Positions 44,557-58,879 of a stretch of 64,000 nt of DNA are shown here, in pieces; position 1 is the stretch's first letter, and each line of letters opens with the position of its first letter. The stretch is from assembly GCA_963693085.1 (NCBI GenBank), contig OY856413.1, positions 541,336,379 to 541,400,378 on the forward strand. Direction: 5' to 3'. A program made the position numbers and the translations under genes. This stretch comes from Alisma plantago-aquatica. Lineage: Eukaryota > Streptophyta > Magnoliopsida > Alismatales > Alismataceae. The notes beneath the pieces were generated by a model, which ran no database searches, had not been told where the DNA came from, and worked only from the letters and a program-made list of their open reading frames with translations.

Positions 44557-47500
44557 TGTGGCAATACATCCTACTATCACACAGACAATGAGGTGTTACG
44601 TGAAAATGTACGGAAATCACCATAACCACAGATTATAAAAAACATGGGTTAATTAAAACTGATTGCGAAAAATGGAATAACTGAGAAAAGTATTACATTT
44701 AAGTCCACATCATGCAAGGAAACAGGTTATGTAAACATTTACAAGCCTTGATATGTGTCAACAGCTTAAAGGAACAACTGTCTAACCATCACATGAGTTC
44801 AGCACCTGTTTATACATACATAAAGGCCCACATCTTGCCAGCAGTAGAATATACAAACACCAACGATTATACATCATGAAACAATGTCAAAATGCTCCCA
44901 AGGACCTGAGAATACAGGGATGACTCTAGACTCTACTACAAAACATCCAAAACAACAGCATATCCATCGCTTGCCTTCTACGGCTCGTCTTGCTGCTCGG
45001 CCGCAACTCCGCGACCACCACCATGTCTAGCTCGACCACCTAAAAAAAGTGTGTAAACCAGAGGGGTGAGACACACAGTCCCAATGAGAAACATAACTCC
45101 CCGCCAAAACTACATAACCTCAGAAAGATAAAGCAACAACGGCAGATAACTGACAAGAAGTATAACAAGAGTAGATAATACAGAAAATCTTGTTCATACT
45201 AATAATCTTACCAGATAAACGAAAGCATATACCCAAGCATTTCTTGATGGAACATGAGTTACAAGATAAGATATATAAAGTATTACCACATAACATGAGG
45301 AACATATAAGCAAATGCAAGATATCACATGATTATCTTACACAAGCAAGGCCTCAACCAATGTTTCGTGTTTGTCTTAAACAGTAAATACTAAACGGCTA
45401 GATTACTTATTATTATGCCCTGAGGAAGTGAGCTGTACCGCTCAGATCCAACCGACGGCTGCGAAACCCGGAGTCGGTGCCATACAAGGTCAATGGAAGA
45501 GCTGGACTCGACGACCTCCCACCTCGTGGTCAGTGCATGAGAACCAAAGTAGGACCGAATTCTCATGCTTAAGTGGCCTCAGCCACAGGGTCAGCTCCAT
45601 AGGCTACCCTTCCTCTAGCCCGCCTTGGTACAGGTCACGACACTAGTATATATGAGCCAAGGGCCTGTTCACCATGCTCTGAGCCATGAACGCATTCATG
45701 CTCTATCAACTCCGAGCCATGGGCCTATTCACCATACTCATACACATATATATCCTGAGTCTTCTACCGTAGCTGCACTCGATTCCCTCTCTATTTAAGG
45801 CTAGGAGAAACCACACATATTCAACAATATGCGCTTCCAGGGTAACCCGCAGGAGAACGTGTTTCACCATCACCAATTCCTGACGATGATGGATCTATGG
45901 CCAGGGCAAACTACATGATATGTTCCACTGTGATTAATTAGAATCTTTTATATGGATTGAAAGATTCAACCAAGTTGTACAACATGCAAACTATAACCAG
46001 GATAAACAACATAAAACTCATTATTATGCTTTATTGTAATCAACATCATCCTGATCCATCACAATAATCCATCATTACAGGTTACCACTTGGCCTCTTGC
46101 AAATCATCCAGATCCATCTCAAGGATCATCACATGCCATGGGATCTCAATCCCTCATCACATAGTACCACTGCCTCTCAAGACTTACATCATCATCATCA
46201 TGGAATACCAATCACATCATACGTGTTATCTCATTATCCAGGGTGACTATTAAAGCAATGTTACTCATCATATATATACCTCATAGCCTTTTTCTAGGCT
46301 ATGCACCACCTGCATGGTTAGTATACATAATAATCATAGGCTTAACAAAAATGCCATGTCATCAATATTGATAATTGTATGCTTTATCAATCTTGCCTCA
46401 ACTGGTGATCATGAACATATGTTACATCATTAAGCAAGGCATTCTACATGCTTATCATTTCCTCAGCATTATACATAACATCAGGATAATCACATGCATA
46501 GGTAAAGAGATGCAAGTTACATAGATGAGTTTTACTCTAACAATTACCATTAAGCATATCAACGTGTTAACAAGAATATAACCCACCATATCGGTTTTTC
46601 ATGAGGAGCAAGACCCTTACTAAAAGTACCCTCTACCCTCACCTAAAGTGGTATCGGGCAGGGTACCCTCATCTATCGTCCATCCCATAACGGCCAACAC
46701 CAAAGCGCAACATGTAATGCTGCATCAGGGTGTCGTTCACTCACTTGTATCGTGCAACCCAGCGTTAGGCAACACGGGATGTCAGGCCCAACGCAACATC
46801 GTGTACAAAGGTAACGGCCAAGGGCCTGCCATGCAGCTAGGTGTATCAGGCGACAGGGTGTCGCGCAACGCCTGTCAGGGGTAGCTGTCGGCCGACACAT
46901 AAAAGGCTAATGAGATGCCCGTCACAGTACTAGCAATGTCCACCTCAAAGCACAACAACAACCAGCTACATCTAGGTCAGGTGTACTTAAGCTTAAACAA
47001 CCAACAAAGGGGCCTATCGGCCGACCAACCAACCCATGACCTATCGACCGTCACAAGGCAAATTGGTAGTGTGACGCCCGTCACAAAGACCAGGGGTATC
47101 ATCCATCACCATCACACATGTCTCGTTCATGGTATTAGGTCAAGAGGGATGTCAGGCAGCACCTCCCCAAGCCCATCATCAACCTTAAGCACAAGGGCCC
47201 CAAACCCTAAAGGATCAAGAAGATGGCTCACCTCAATCAACTAAGAGAGAGGGGTCTTGCACACCACCTATCACCCATCGGGCAACACAAGGCACAACTC
47301 TAGCAAGGTTCACAACAATCACCAAGCTCACCCTTCAAGTCCATGGTGAGAGGAGGGTATTGCTCAAACTACTAGAACACAAGCTCACCTCTCAACTAAA
47401 ATGAGAGAGGGGTGTTGCTCATGATACTAGAAGCCCAAGCTCACTCCTCTATGCCAAGGAGAGAAAGGAGTATTGCTCACCAAGAAACCCTAGATCATAG

Positions 47501-48318
47501 GTTCGGCCAACAAGGTGTAATTAAGCAAGAAACTAAGCTAGCAACATATAAGAGTATAGAGAGAAGGTAGTGTAGTTAGGGTTAGGAGTTATGTAACCCG
47601 CCTTAAGCAAGCTCCAAGCACCACCAAGCAAGGAAGAAGGAGACTCCAAGGGAGATCGGCCACCAAACTTGCAAGAAAGGGAGTGTGTCGTGCACCAAGA
47701 TAGAGGAGGAACTAAGGAACTAAAGGGATCCTTAGCAAGGGAAAGGAAACACATATATAGAAGGGAATGGAGGAGAAAACAAGGTAGAGCAAGGCAAGGT
47801 GTCGCCCACCTAGGGAAACTTGTCCTAGTGCATGAGACACCACTCTAGAAAGCCCTAAACACATGTCCAAGGTCATTGCCACATGCACACACCAGGCACC
47901 AAGTGTCCACTAGTGGTGACACAAACGAGGTTAAAGCTTGGTCAAAGGTCATGGGCGACACACTTGGGCGACACACCCCTGGGCGACACAACCACCTCCT
48001 TGCCCGACACAAGGTCCAACCAAGCCCAAGCAAGGCACCACAAGGCCCAACAAGCTCAACCAAGCCCAAAGGAACTCAAACAACGAGCCCAAACCTTCCT
48101 CTGAACACTAGAGGGAGAAAGGAGAGGGAGGAATACCACACAAGGTGACAAACTTGCTCACAAACCCTAGACTTGGGTTATTTGCAAGTAGCACCTCCAA
48201 CTCTCAACAAAGAACAACCAAACCCTAATCACCACTAAAGGTGATTAGCAAGTAACTAAGCATCAGGGTTAAGCAAAGCAAACATGGTAAACCCTAAACG
48301 AAGGTCAGGGTCCTTACA
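44557..48318 (-). repeat. 5' LTR of gypsy element
   Basis: A 3762-bp LTR matching 821-4581 end to end. TATA-like CTATATATG near 47750 on the minus strand. It ends TGTAAGGACC at 48318, directly against an inverted piece of the array family. The divergence from the other LTR is visibly greater than that between the copia LTRs, consistent with gypsy being the older layer. No coding content. Confidence 0.9.
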
Positions 48319-50301
48319 CTGCTGCTTGACAGCGATGGAGTTCTTGGTTGCACACCAGGAACCTTGCCCAGGCGGCGGTCGTGTCGTGGAAACAGTGATT
48401 CCCGCTGCAGACTCGGCGTGAGAGAGAGAGATGGAGGTGAGCAGAGCATGGCCAACCTCTCACTAGCGTTCCAGGTCAGTGCGGTAGAGGCTTCATTGGT
48501 GATACATATACCTCAGGTGTCCGTTTCGTGTAGACCGCTAGGAGAAGAGGTCGGTCGTTTCCTTGATGTGCGGCGACGGCTTCGTCCAAGAGCAGATCCC
48601 AGCGGCGCTGGAGAAAGGAGGCGCACGCACAGGAGGACATGGTCCAGACTAGTGAACCAACCCTCAAACCCAAACTGGCCGCCTGCCTCAAGTAAAGGGA
48701 AGTGCCCAGCCACGTGGCAGTGGCCGATTGGCCGATGATGTAAAATCCTTAGAATACTCAGATCTTGCATAATTTGTAGAAAATAGAATGTTTATCAGAA
48801 AAATACAAACAAGGTATCGTTATCCTCAGAAAAATGTGTAGAATAATATGAAATTATGATATAAGTCTTTTTATGCTTAGATCATACTGATATCATGAAA
48901 GATGTTTTATGCTTGTTTCATGGATAATAAATATCAAATGATGTTCTAAAATTATGAGAACATGTCAATAAATACATATTCATGCTTATAATCCACCTGA
49001 TATCAGTAATTATAATATTGATGTACGAAATCATGTAATTTGCTTAATATGGCTAATTAGGGCTAATTACCCTAAGTGAAATGCAATAAATATATACATG
49101 CTCAATAAATGATGAAATTCACGAAATACCCTCATATATGTAACTAGAAGCTAATGTGGAACTCTAATATCAGTTATATGCATAGAATTCATGTTATATG
49201 AAGAGCACCCATAATACATGTGATGTAACCCTAATATGGTTAATGAAAGTGACATAATGTTAAATATGTTCACAAAATAATGTGACACATGAGTATATCC
49301 AGTTGATGAACTATAATATGGAATATGACATCAGTAAGATAAATCTAAGACAAGAATACAAGTAATCATGAGAATATCCTAATGAACTAAGAAAACCCTA
49401 ATGAACATGAATAGGGTTAAGACGAGATGTAAGAAGATGAGAACCTGATGATAGTATATGATCTTGTCTTGATCAGGTTTAACAAAGATATAGAGGACAT
49501 CAGGAATATGGTTTAGAATGATCTATCTCTTTGGAAGGTACGCCATTACCTCTTACTTGGCTTATTATACATTATGCTTTTGTTATATGGTAGTAAAGAC
49601 TTGTCATTTGGTATTAATTGAAATGATTTTTCTTGTATGATATGTTGGTTGGTTTTCTATACTTACTATTATGAACACATCAAACATAATATCTTTGTTT
49701 CGTTATATGAAAGAACCAACTCTTTGGCAGTGTGCTTGGAAGTGACCGAACTCTTTGGTAGTGGTCACATTGTACATATGGAAGCACCAACTCTTTGGTA
49801 GTGTGCTTGGACCCAACTCTTTGGTAGTGGTCACAGTGTACATATGATCCAACTCTTTGGTAGTGATTATAAAGGCCTTGAGATATAATGGAAAATAAGC
49901 TTAAAATATGTGTTCTCTTTTGTTAATGAATATCTTTGTGCAATTATACGCTTTTCTTATATTCTTCTGTTACTGCCAAGTATATTAGTTTTATCTTATT
50001 GCCAAGATATGATGAGAGGTATATAAAAAGACACGTAGGCATACTCAGTGCAATATTCTTGAAATATTGTGCTGACGTGTACCGCATGTAATCTTTTGTT
50101 TAGGTTGTGGTTTTGCTCTTGAAGATCCAGGATAGTTGAGAGTTGTGTACCGAGCTGATGTACAGGTGGATATGTTGTCTTAAGATCCTGTTGTTTAGTT
50201 GTAGTACATGTATATGTTAAATTGAGATTCTCGCTGAGGTGAGGGTTTCAATTTGGACATCACACATCAGATTAAATTTTAGAAAATCCGAGGACGTCAC
50301 A
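48319..50301 (+). repeat. Inverted, truncated LTR of the array family
   Basis: Reverse complement of about 27235-29300. It ends at 50301 with GACGTCACA (the LTR 3' end). It shares the TATATAAAAAG box (about 50018), the CAATATTCTTGAAATATTG hairpin, the CTTTGG repeat block (49715-49875) and part of the GC-rich island with CCACGTGGC (48690-48730). It is clearly more diverged than the three array copies. It is cut at 48318 by the gypsy LTR, so gypsy may have inserted into it, with the missing part beyond the left side of the window. Confidence 0.8.
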
Positions 50302-50944
50302 CTCAGAGATAGCAAAATCTTTTATGTTCTAAACCCTGGGTACCCTCGAATCATATTGGATCTTCCCTACCATACCATGCCACCCCCTAATCATTGATGT
50401 GGGGCCACTAGAGAACTTTTCTAAGGTGATAGCACAATATGAGGAGGAGAAACCAAGAGAGGGGTTTAGTGTGCCAAATGTGGACTTATAAGAAGGAGGA
50501 GGAGAGACAATTGTAACAGAGCAGCAGTACGTTATTGAGTAGCCACGCCGCACACGACCGAGAGGGGAGGACTTTGATGCGCAATCACCTCCAACAAAAT
50601 CATACGACATGTTAGCCATTCATGCATATTTGGAGGCAATTTTGAGGACACAACAGTCCATGTGGCTAGATCAGCAGTAGATGCATCATCAGATTAACCA
50701 CATGTACCACTATCAACATGCGTAGGCGCAGAGGAACCCCCAATGGGGGGAGGATTTATGGGGATCACTTTCTAGTTATCTGGAGACATACCCGCCTCCA
50801 CATGCAAACTAATGGGGCCATTACTACCAACACCCCCCACCATAGGGAGGACCACCACAACCACATCCATGACTTCTATCCTATCATTCCTAAACTTTAG
50901 TTTCATGCTGAGGAAAATATGATTCAAAAGTTTGGGGTGGTAGG
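50302..50944 (+). pseudogene. Possible 3' internal end of a Tat/Athila-like gypsy element
   Basis: A plus-strand frame can be followed with stops from about 50410 to 50880. Recognisable runs are ENFSKVIAQYEEEKPREGF, DFDAQSPPTKSYDMLAIHAY and LEAILRTQQSMWLDQQ. Most stops are TAG at places where Gln-rich context suggests CAG. I know no catalytic domain in it. It is followed by AAAAGTTTGGGGTGG, which looks like the polypurine tract of Tat/Athila-type elements. The family call is tentative. Confidence 0.4.
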
Positions 50945-53900
50945 GTGGTAAGCCATTAGTTCTTAGCTTATTTTGTTGATTTCATGTCTCATCTGATTAC
51001 TTTTTGTTTGTTTTTTCTATCTAGTTTAGAGTTTACCTACTTTGCATACCTGCATGCCATGTAGTTTGCTTTCTTGTCATTTTTGCGTAATTTTCAAAAA
51101 AGTTGTTCTTTTTGCCATGCATTGCACATATCATGTAGATTTTTGGTAATTTTAGCATATTTTAGATAGGATTTGCTTGTTTACTACTTTAAGTTCAATA
51201 TGTGATTGAAGGAACTTGGCACCGTTTTGACCAATTTTACCCAAATTTGAGATTTCTTGTCTAAAAGTGTATTTCAACCCAATATCTACTTTTTGGATTA
51301 AAAATGATGAACTTTGAAAAATACAAGTGAATTGTCATTGTTTATTGCTAAATGGTATCAATTCTTGATTTTTTACATGAGCACCACCTCTCTTATGTTT
51401 GTGAATGTTTTGGTTGAATTGTGACTTGAACAAGCTATGAGCGCTTAATGCTTATGAAATCACTTGATAGAAGTATCAATTTCAGATTGTTCATCCATGT
51501 GGTGTGATATTGTTGGATGAAGTGTTGGATTAATTTTCATGCAAGAGACCTTATGTTAAGAATCATGCCAATGACCCCTCTTTGACCCAACCCTTCACTC
51601 ACCATCTTCTTACCCCTCCGCCTCATGAAAGGATGCCAAAGTGCACAAATCAGCCGTGGCCACATCTACATCTCACTGCTTCACTCTCATCACCATATGC
51701 CCTATCTACTCCAAGGGCAAAGAAAATAAAAGAGAAAAGAAAAATAAAAAAGAAAATAAAAGATGCTCCTATTTAAGAGCATCTAAGTAAAGAAAACATG
51801 AGTTCTCTATGTAATATCACTCCAAAATCTTACCGCAATCCTTTCTTCCATTTTCAAACCCATTGAGCTAGGAAACATCAAACCTAGCTCATTTTTCCCT
51901 TTCCGCAGCCACATGGGTCATTTGGTGTGATTTGAAATATAAGGTTGAAAGCATGTAGGTGAAACAACACTCCTAGTCATTCTTGAGTAACACCATCATA
52001 AAATGGTCTATACGGAACTACATGAAAGAAATATGGATAGCTTGTGTATTTTATGCACTATATTTAAAGTTCATATACTTTGTTCTCTTTCCATGATTCG
52101 TTTGTGAAAGTAGGAGAGGAGAGAGGTGGAATGTATGTAATTAGTTACTATTGATCTCATTCAATAATAATCATCCTTTACATTGCATTTGTCATTTCTT
52201 GATTGTGGAAAAATTGCAGAGAACAAATATGTTTCAAGTTTTGGGTGGTGATTCAATCCTATTTTACGGCTTCATCTTGTGTCATATTGTATTTAAATCA
52301 CATCTTTATATGTTAGATTACATTTATTTCCCTCAATATGCATATTTGCATAAAATCCACTTATAGACATTGTTTGCATATTTTTCAAGCATTTGGACTA
52401 CGCTTGATGGAAGAGAGAGAGAAGGAGTGATCCTAGAGTTTCTCTACCCTTAGAGAGACCCAAAGTGAAGTCTGATGCTCCATCAACCTACCGCTAGTGG
52501 CCAAAGATCTATTGAAGCAAAGATCTCCAAGAAAATCCAAAGAATCAAGTCAAAGTGTTGATCCAGAGATCAGCACGGTCGTGGTACCACAGAACAACCA
52601 TGCTAGGATACTTGCAAAATCAACAGGTTCAAAGCTCATTTTGTGTAAAAATTCCCACGGTCATGGTACCACAAAATGACTGTGGTGCACTAACTCCCGA
52701 ATGATCGTGCTGCCCAGCACAACCATGCTACCTGTAGAGAGAATGGTCATGGAGCCGAGAACATGCAATTGAATTTGAGCCACCACGACTGTGGTACCCA
52801 CCATGGCCGTGCTACCCGTACCCCACCACGTTCGTGGTGACCACCACAGTCGTGCCAGTTTCAATACAAAAGTTACCTATTATCTATGATTTTTCACCTA
52901 AATCACCACAGTCATTCCCATCCACCACGACCATTCTCACCCCTCCCCACTATGACCATGGTGACCACCACGACAGTGCTACTTACAAAAACCTAGCTAC
53001 TTTTGCACTACTTTTCCCATACTACCCCTACTTGACCTATTGCTTCCCCCATACCTATATATACCTATGTGGCAGCTTTGGAATGAGGTTATCTACCTTC
53101 TACCACTTCCTAGCTCCCCATCTTGCCCCTTAGCCATTCCACTCCATTTCCACCTCCATTCCACTCCATTTCACCATTTCGACCACCAAAAACCTCATTT
53201 CCAAGCCTTCCATCCACTTCCCACCATCATTTCACACCATTCCATCCAAGAAGAAGGATGAGGTTGACCTTGCAGCAGCAGGAGAGGAGGATTCACTCAT
53301 CTACACCGAGATGCATGGCTATTTCTTCCTCTTTCTCTTCCCTTTTTGTATTTTGCATTGTTATGAGTAGCTAGGCCGCTTGGGTGGGCTGTTTGGGGTG
53401 TAAAATGTTACTTTGATACCATGTTGGGGGAAATGATACGCAAACTTTATAATTCCTTTTGCTAATTATTATGTTCTATTTCTATCTCATTCTCCATAAA
53501 TTTCTTGTTGGTTTCTACTTGAAATCAATTAGGAATTTAGGGAAATTTCTTATATGTGTGAATTTTGGGATTTTCTCCTAGGTCCAGTTCTTGGATCCCT
53601 AGCTAGCTACCCATCTTCCTACATCATAATCAATTCCCCTAACTCTGGTTGAGAGACCTAAGTAGCTAGTTTAGATGAAATTGGTGTGTTTAGCATGGAG
53701 CTTTCTCAAGGATAGAATGTGGGTGATGGGAGGCCTAAAACCTCACTTCCACCCCCTTTACTAATCTCAGCCCCTAATCATCCTAAGATCATCTAACCTA
53801 TAAACCTAGGCTTGTTTAGAATCTAATTGAATTACACCTAAGCCCTAACCCAATTGAGCCTCGCAAGGGTAGTAGGGAGTGTTAGGGACTAGTTCCCCTA

Positions 53901-54610
53901 TACACAACGTAGCATATCCATGGCCAGTTAGTAGCTTAGGATAATTCATTGGACTCTAACTTGTTGTTTGGTTTGGATAATCTAAATGGAATCATAATGT
54001 TCATACGTCACCCCCCCCAACTTAAGTGATAAGTGAATCCCCTAAACAACCCACATCTTCCTTAATTGCTTTAAAATCCTAGTTTCCATCTTGCTCAGCT
54101 AGTGATAGCTTAATTAGCTCTTTCCTTGCTTGGATAGCTTCTTGCTCTGTTCTTGCTTTGTTCTTGCTAGATTAGGTCTTTAATTGCTCTTTTGCCTTGT
54201 CTTGCTTGTGTTAGTGTAGATTGTTTTCTTCTTGTCTTGTCTTTTTCTTCTTAGTACAATTAATTGTCTACGGTCAACTTAGGTTTTGTTTTTGCAGTTA
54301 ATTGCTTTCTTGCTCACCTTAGTTTAACAATCAAAACAACCTTCAAACCCTTAACCCTAGTCTCTGCAGTAGGAACCTAGCAAAACAAACCTATCTATAG
54401 TGCCCCCTTTTCTTCTTGTGGATCGACCCTATACTTGCCACCCTCCTATACTATGACACGGCCCTGTGCGCTTGCAGGATAGTGTTTTAGTAGATGTAGG
54501 TGTGTTGGCCTAGATTTATAAATATTGAAAGTAAATCCACCGTTTGTTCCGATCTTGTGGGGAACATCTAGTTGAATCTAATCAGTTAGTGTACGCACCT
54601 CTGTAGGACG
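50945..54610 (+). repeat. Possible 3' LTR of the same decayed element
   Basis: Long non-coding stretch after the polypurine-like tract. It has a TATA box CTATATATAC at 53055-53064 preceded by the dyad cluster, a C/T-rich leader after it (53090-53260), and near its right end CTTGTGGATCGACCC (54415-54430) and TGCGCTTGCAGG, sequences of the kind common near LTR ends of this group. A purine run at 51718-51775 and a C8 run at 54010 are also present. No second LTR is in the window, so the borders are guesses. Confidence 0.35.
52565..52980. repeat. Cluster of CACGGTCGTGGTACC-type dyads
   Basis: About fifteen degenerate copies of CACGACCGTGGTACC and its reverse complement in some 400 bp, irregularly spaced, lying 80-490 bp upstream of the TATA box at 53055. 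Examples are CACGGTCGTGGTACCAC at 52574, CACGACTGTGGTACCCACC at 52783 and CACCACGTTCGTGGTGACC at 52825. No frame is conserved across it. Confidence 0.65.
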
Positions 54611-57600
54611 CACCACCGATTCATTAAGAAAAGAAAATGAAAGATAAGGCCAAAAATATTATTTTTTTTATTAAAAATAAACATCTAATATATTAAATGA
54701 ATAATGTAAACCAACTTGTATGGATTGTACATATATTACTTATGTGAAGTTGTAATAAATAAAATTGTGGTGTAACATAAGGGAAATAATGTGGTACAAG
54801 CATGTTAAATCTATGGAAAATCTATCATGAAGGAAAATCTAAAAAGATATTTTGTTTTTGAATATAATGTGATTGAGGTAATTGCAACAATGTGGAATAT
54901 GTGATATATTTTAACAAATTAGAACACACTTTAAGGAACCAAAGTCTATCTACTTAATGTTTTAAAGCAATAAATAATGTAAAAATCATGTTAACATATC
55001 ATAATAGAAGCACATATTTTAACTGAACTATATATTTGTTTGGAAACAAATAAACCATTTTTTATAATCAATTAGTTAACTCAAGTAAGACATAATAATA
55101 ATAATAATCTTGAATGAAATCTTAGAGATTGAGAGGGAGGTATAGTTAGAGTTTGGATGGAGAAAGTGGTGAAGATGGCGATCTAGGGTTTTCTCTTCCT
55201 AGATTTGATGAATCAAGTAAGTTTCTTATAACTAGATAGCTTTTCTTTATGATTCTTCTATCACATGTCATGATAGCATCCCTCCTCCGATTTGGTTGGA
55301 AATGATGTCAAATCAATCCCTTTTCTCACTCTTTCTCCATAATTCTCCATTCCTAGGGTTTCTGAGTTGGTAGGAAAAAGAAAGTGATGGATTGTTAGGA
55401 ATTTTCTATGGATTCTGCAATTTCAGATTTTGGGCTACATTTTTAAGGTGTTTTCATACCTTAGGTGAGTGGGTACTTTATTGATAAGTATGTTGCATGA
55501 AGTTATATTAAATCCTAACTAATCTTCAATTCCTTTATATGCTACTACAAATCCTATAGTTTCCTCTCAGTTTAAGCTTATGAAAGTTGATCTCGAAATA
55601 GTTTGATTGCGATGAAATTAAGATGATACAATCATTTTGAAATAGATACAAATAATCTAATATATAATTCCTAATGTTATTTCATAATTTATAAGTATAT
55701 ACTAAAGTGCATGGTTTTTGGTTATGTTTGAAATATTGTATATGTGAATGAAGATCTTTGACTATTTGAATCTTTTTATTTACAAATGATTGTTTAATAT
55801 GAATGTTTAGTACATATATGTCAGATATTATCTTGGAATTCATTTAATATTATCAGTGTCTGATAACCTAGAACTTCACACTTTGAATATTACTTCTAAA
55901 TTTTGTCTAACTCTTTTTCTCTGCATCAATTTCATGGTTGTATGTGGTCTGATGCAAGATTGGTCCATCTACTATGCATGTATCAACTTAGTGATATTCA
56001 AGTTGAAAAAAATCAAGTTTACTTTCATATCACACATAATCACCTTTCCCTTGAATTTTGATCATATATTTGTTAACATATGTACTCTATTCTCATGATA
56101 AAGTTGTACATCTATCTATCATGTTTGCAATGCATCAAATTTTGTCTAATTTGGAGCTCATATGAGGAAGATATGTCTAAATGAGGATCCATACATTAAA
56201 ACCCTAATTCTAAGCATTTATTCTTTTGTTTTATCTTTGGATCGACCTTGTTGGGCCCAAATGTGGGTGTCACAAGTGTGTATCCCACTACCCACCTCCT
56301 ACTATCTACCAGTAATTTGGATCCTATTCTTCAACCAATAGCATTCCTTAAGTTGCCCAACTTGAATATCAACTGTTGGATCATGTTTTCCCGATTTCAA
56401 GCTCCTATCCGGTAGATGAGCGTTCTCCTCCTTTCTAAGTACCATGGTCAGAGGCCATGGTGCTGCTCCTCACCTACTCCAACCTTTCCGCACCCCTTCT
56501 GTCCACTTGATGCTTCCTTTACTCCATCTTCCTCTTTTGTTTCCCTCACTTTCCTTGGCCTATTGCATGCCCTAGAGTCTCCCTCTTTGACCCTTTTTCA
56601 ACCCTTGGGACATGGCGGCACCGCGAAGCCGTCTTTGGGCATTTGTGATCCATCTCTCCTACACCCCGTGAAGCTTCTCTTTCAACCTTTTAGTGCCATG
56701 TCAAAGTCGGGTGAGTGGTTTTGAGGCCTCTCCATGACTTAGTGAGGGCCGATGCTCGGCGTCTGACAAGTCGTAGCCACGAGAATGACATCCTATACAC
56801 GGAAGCTTCGTCCAGATCAGGGACAAGCCTACACTCCTCGGATGAAGCAAGGAGTAGGGTGGACCATGAGTTGAGGGTCAGATGGCCCACTATCTCTCCT
56901 CTCTTCTTCCCACGACAACATTTGGCCAGATAGTGGCGTGAGATCGAGTAACCTTTTGTGGGATTTTAGGGATAGTAGATTGGAGGTTAGCAACCACATG
57001 TGGACTAGATGGGCACCGAATGATGCGCGCCCCCAAACCATGGGCCCAGGTGAGTGATTCGATCAAAGGAGGCCCTTCATGGTGAGAATATTATACAAAA
57101 ATCATTTAAAACATGATTATCTCCCATAAATCATCTCTCTCGACTTTCTTATCCAAACCCAACAATTCTATATACCATATTAATAAGAAAAACACCATAT
57201 TTTAATGGTAGTAATCCTTGTTGCTAATTTTTGCATGTATAATCCCTATTTTTTAAAGAAGACACAAATATGATCTATTAAATGGTGATTCATATCCACC
57301 ACACTCCCCTTGTACTAATAACTTGTATATGGCCCTAAATCCATGAAAACTAGTAACTTTAGTCTACTTTTGTTATGAATCAGGTCCATTTGAACCCTAA
57401 TGATCATCTAAGCCTTATGTTTCTAGATTTCACCTATGAATGGTTATTTTATGTGCATGCATGATCAAGTTTAGGGCTTCTGCTTAATTTGATATCATCT
57501 AATCTTGTAATCTTTAAATAAATGACTTTTTTTCATGAATTGTGTCATAGTAATCTAAGACATCATGCTAAGTGTCCCACGTTTGACTCATGAGACTCAA

Positions 57601-58879
57601 AGAACCTATTATGTGCATTCAATGGCTCAGTTGGCCTAGTTGTTTTCCCATGATGAAATAGGAATTTTATACAATTATATTGCTCTATCTAGTCCAAATC
57701 AGTAGATTAATCATACTTGTAGAACTAAATACTAACTTGATTTATTTAATTGTATTAATGCTTCCATGACTTGGAAATGTGACCTTATTACATGGTATTG
57801 ATGTTATATGGCTAATTGTGATCTTGTACATTGAGATCTTGATGATAACTTAACTATCATGCTTCCTCAATTATCAAATAAGACCTTATATCTATCTAGT
57901 ATTACTCATAATGTGTATGGTTCTCCTAGACCTAAGACTAGGACTTAATGTTGATATCTAATGCCATGTTGAATCAATGCATGCATGTTTGACAATATGG
58001 GACCATACTTGAACTATATGACATCTAGGTTTAGGAGAATATCCACATGACATTATACATGATTATCTTAACATAAACCAACCAATTTGAGACCCACTAT
58101 TATGTCTTTTTATATCTTAGGTGTCCTTTGGATTGGACCTTCTCTAGAATCTACTCATGGATCAAAACTTGTACTCTACTCAAAAGGTAAGCTTAATCTC
58201 TTGAACCTACTATGATATTGGTTTGTTAATGCTCATATGAATGATTGGCTACTTACTTACTTGGTCAAGCTATTATTCCTATGAATACTACTTTGGTGTT
58301 CAATTATACTATGTTGATATAATGGATAAAGAAACATAAAATATACAATGTGTAAAAGAATGTCGTAATTGTTATTGCCTTATTTTTTTTACTTATTTCT
58401 TAGTATGATGTTTCTTTCCAAGAAATTTTTATATACTATTAAACTGTATTTACTTTCCCTTCATAGTGTACTTAATGCTTTATCATTAATATATTGCGTT
58501 TATTGAATTTCTACTTGTCATATAAAGATGCATTGCACTCAAGACTTTTAGATCTGAAATGATACACCAATGGGTACTCTTTACATAGAAATGGGTACAT
58601 ATCTCTTATCTCCATGTTTCATATCTTGTTATCACTTTAGTTTGTTATTGTCTTTTTCATATATATTGCTTGTGCGAAACTCTGTGCCATTCTAGGGACG
58701 GATGCCCAAGTCTACTCGCCTTTGTCTATGTATCCGTTAGGAGTGTAGACTTAGGGTAATAAACAATTTTGTGACAAATGTATCAGATCCATACACACAT
58801 TCCTCTATACAAGTTTAAGGCATAAAATTTAAGAACATAGGGAGAACCAAAATCAATAATGGTTAAAGAAAGGTAATAT
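54611..58879. other. Unassigned AT-rich region with one GC-richer block
   Basis: No coding region, LTR pair or inverted terminal repeat recognised. The frames present are short and without known motifs. A GC-richer block at about 56400-57060 stands out. A short AATAATAAT run is at 55099-55110. The GATCGACC phrase at 56240 and a TGTCACAAGTG at 56268 recall LTR ends but have no partner here. Most likely further decayed retrotransposon sequence. Confidence 0.4.

Noticed and set aside
56416..56724. A 102-codon frame in the GC-richer block
   Set aside because: No recognisable domain or splice context. Frames of similar length occur on both strands there.
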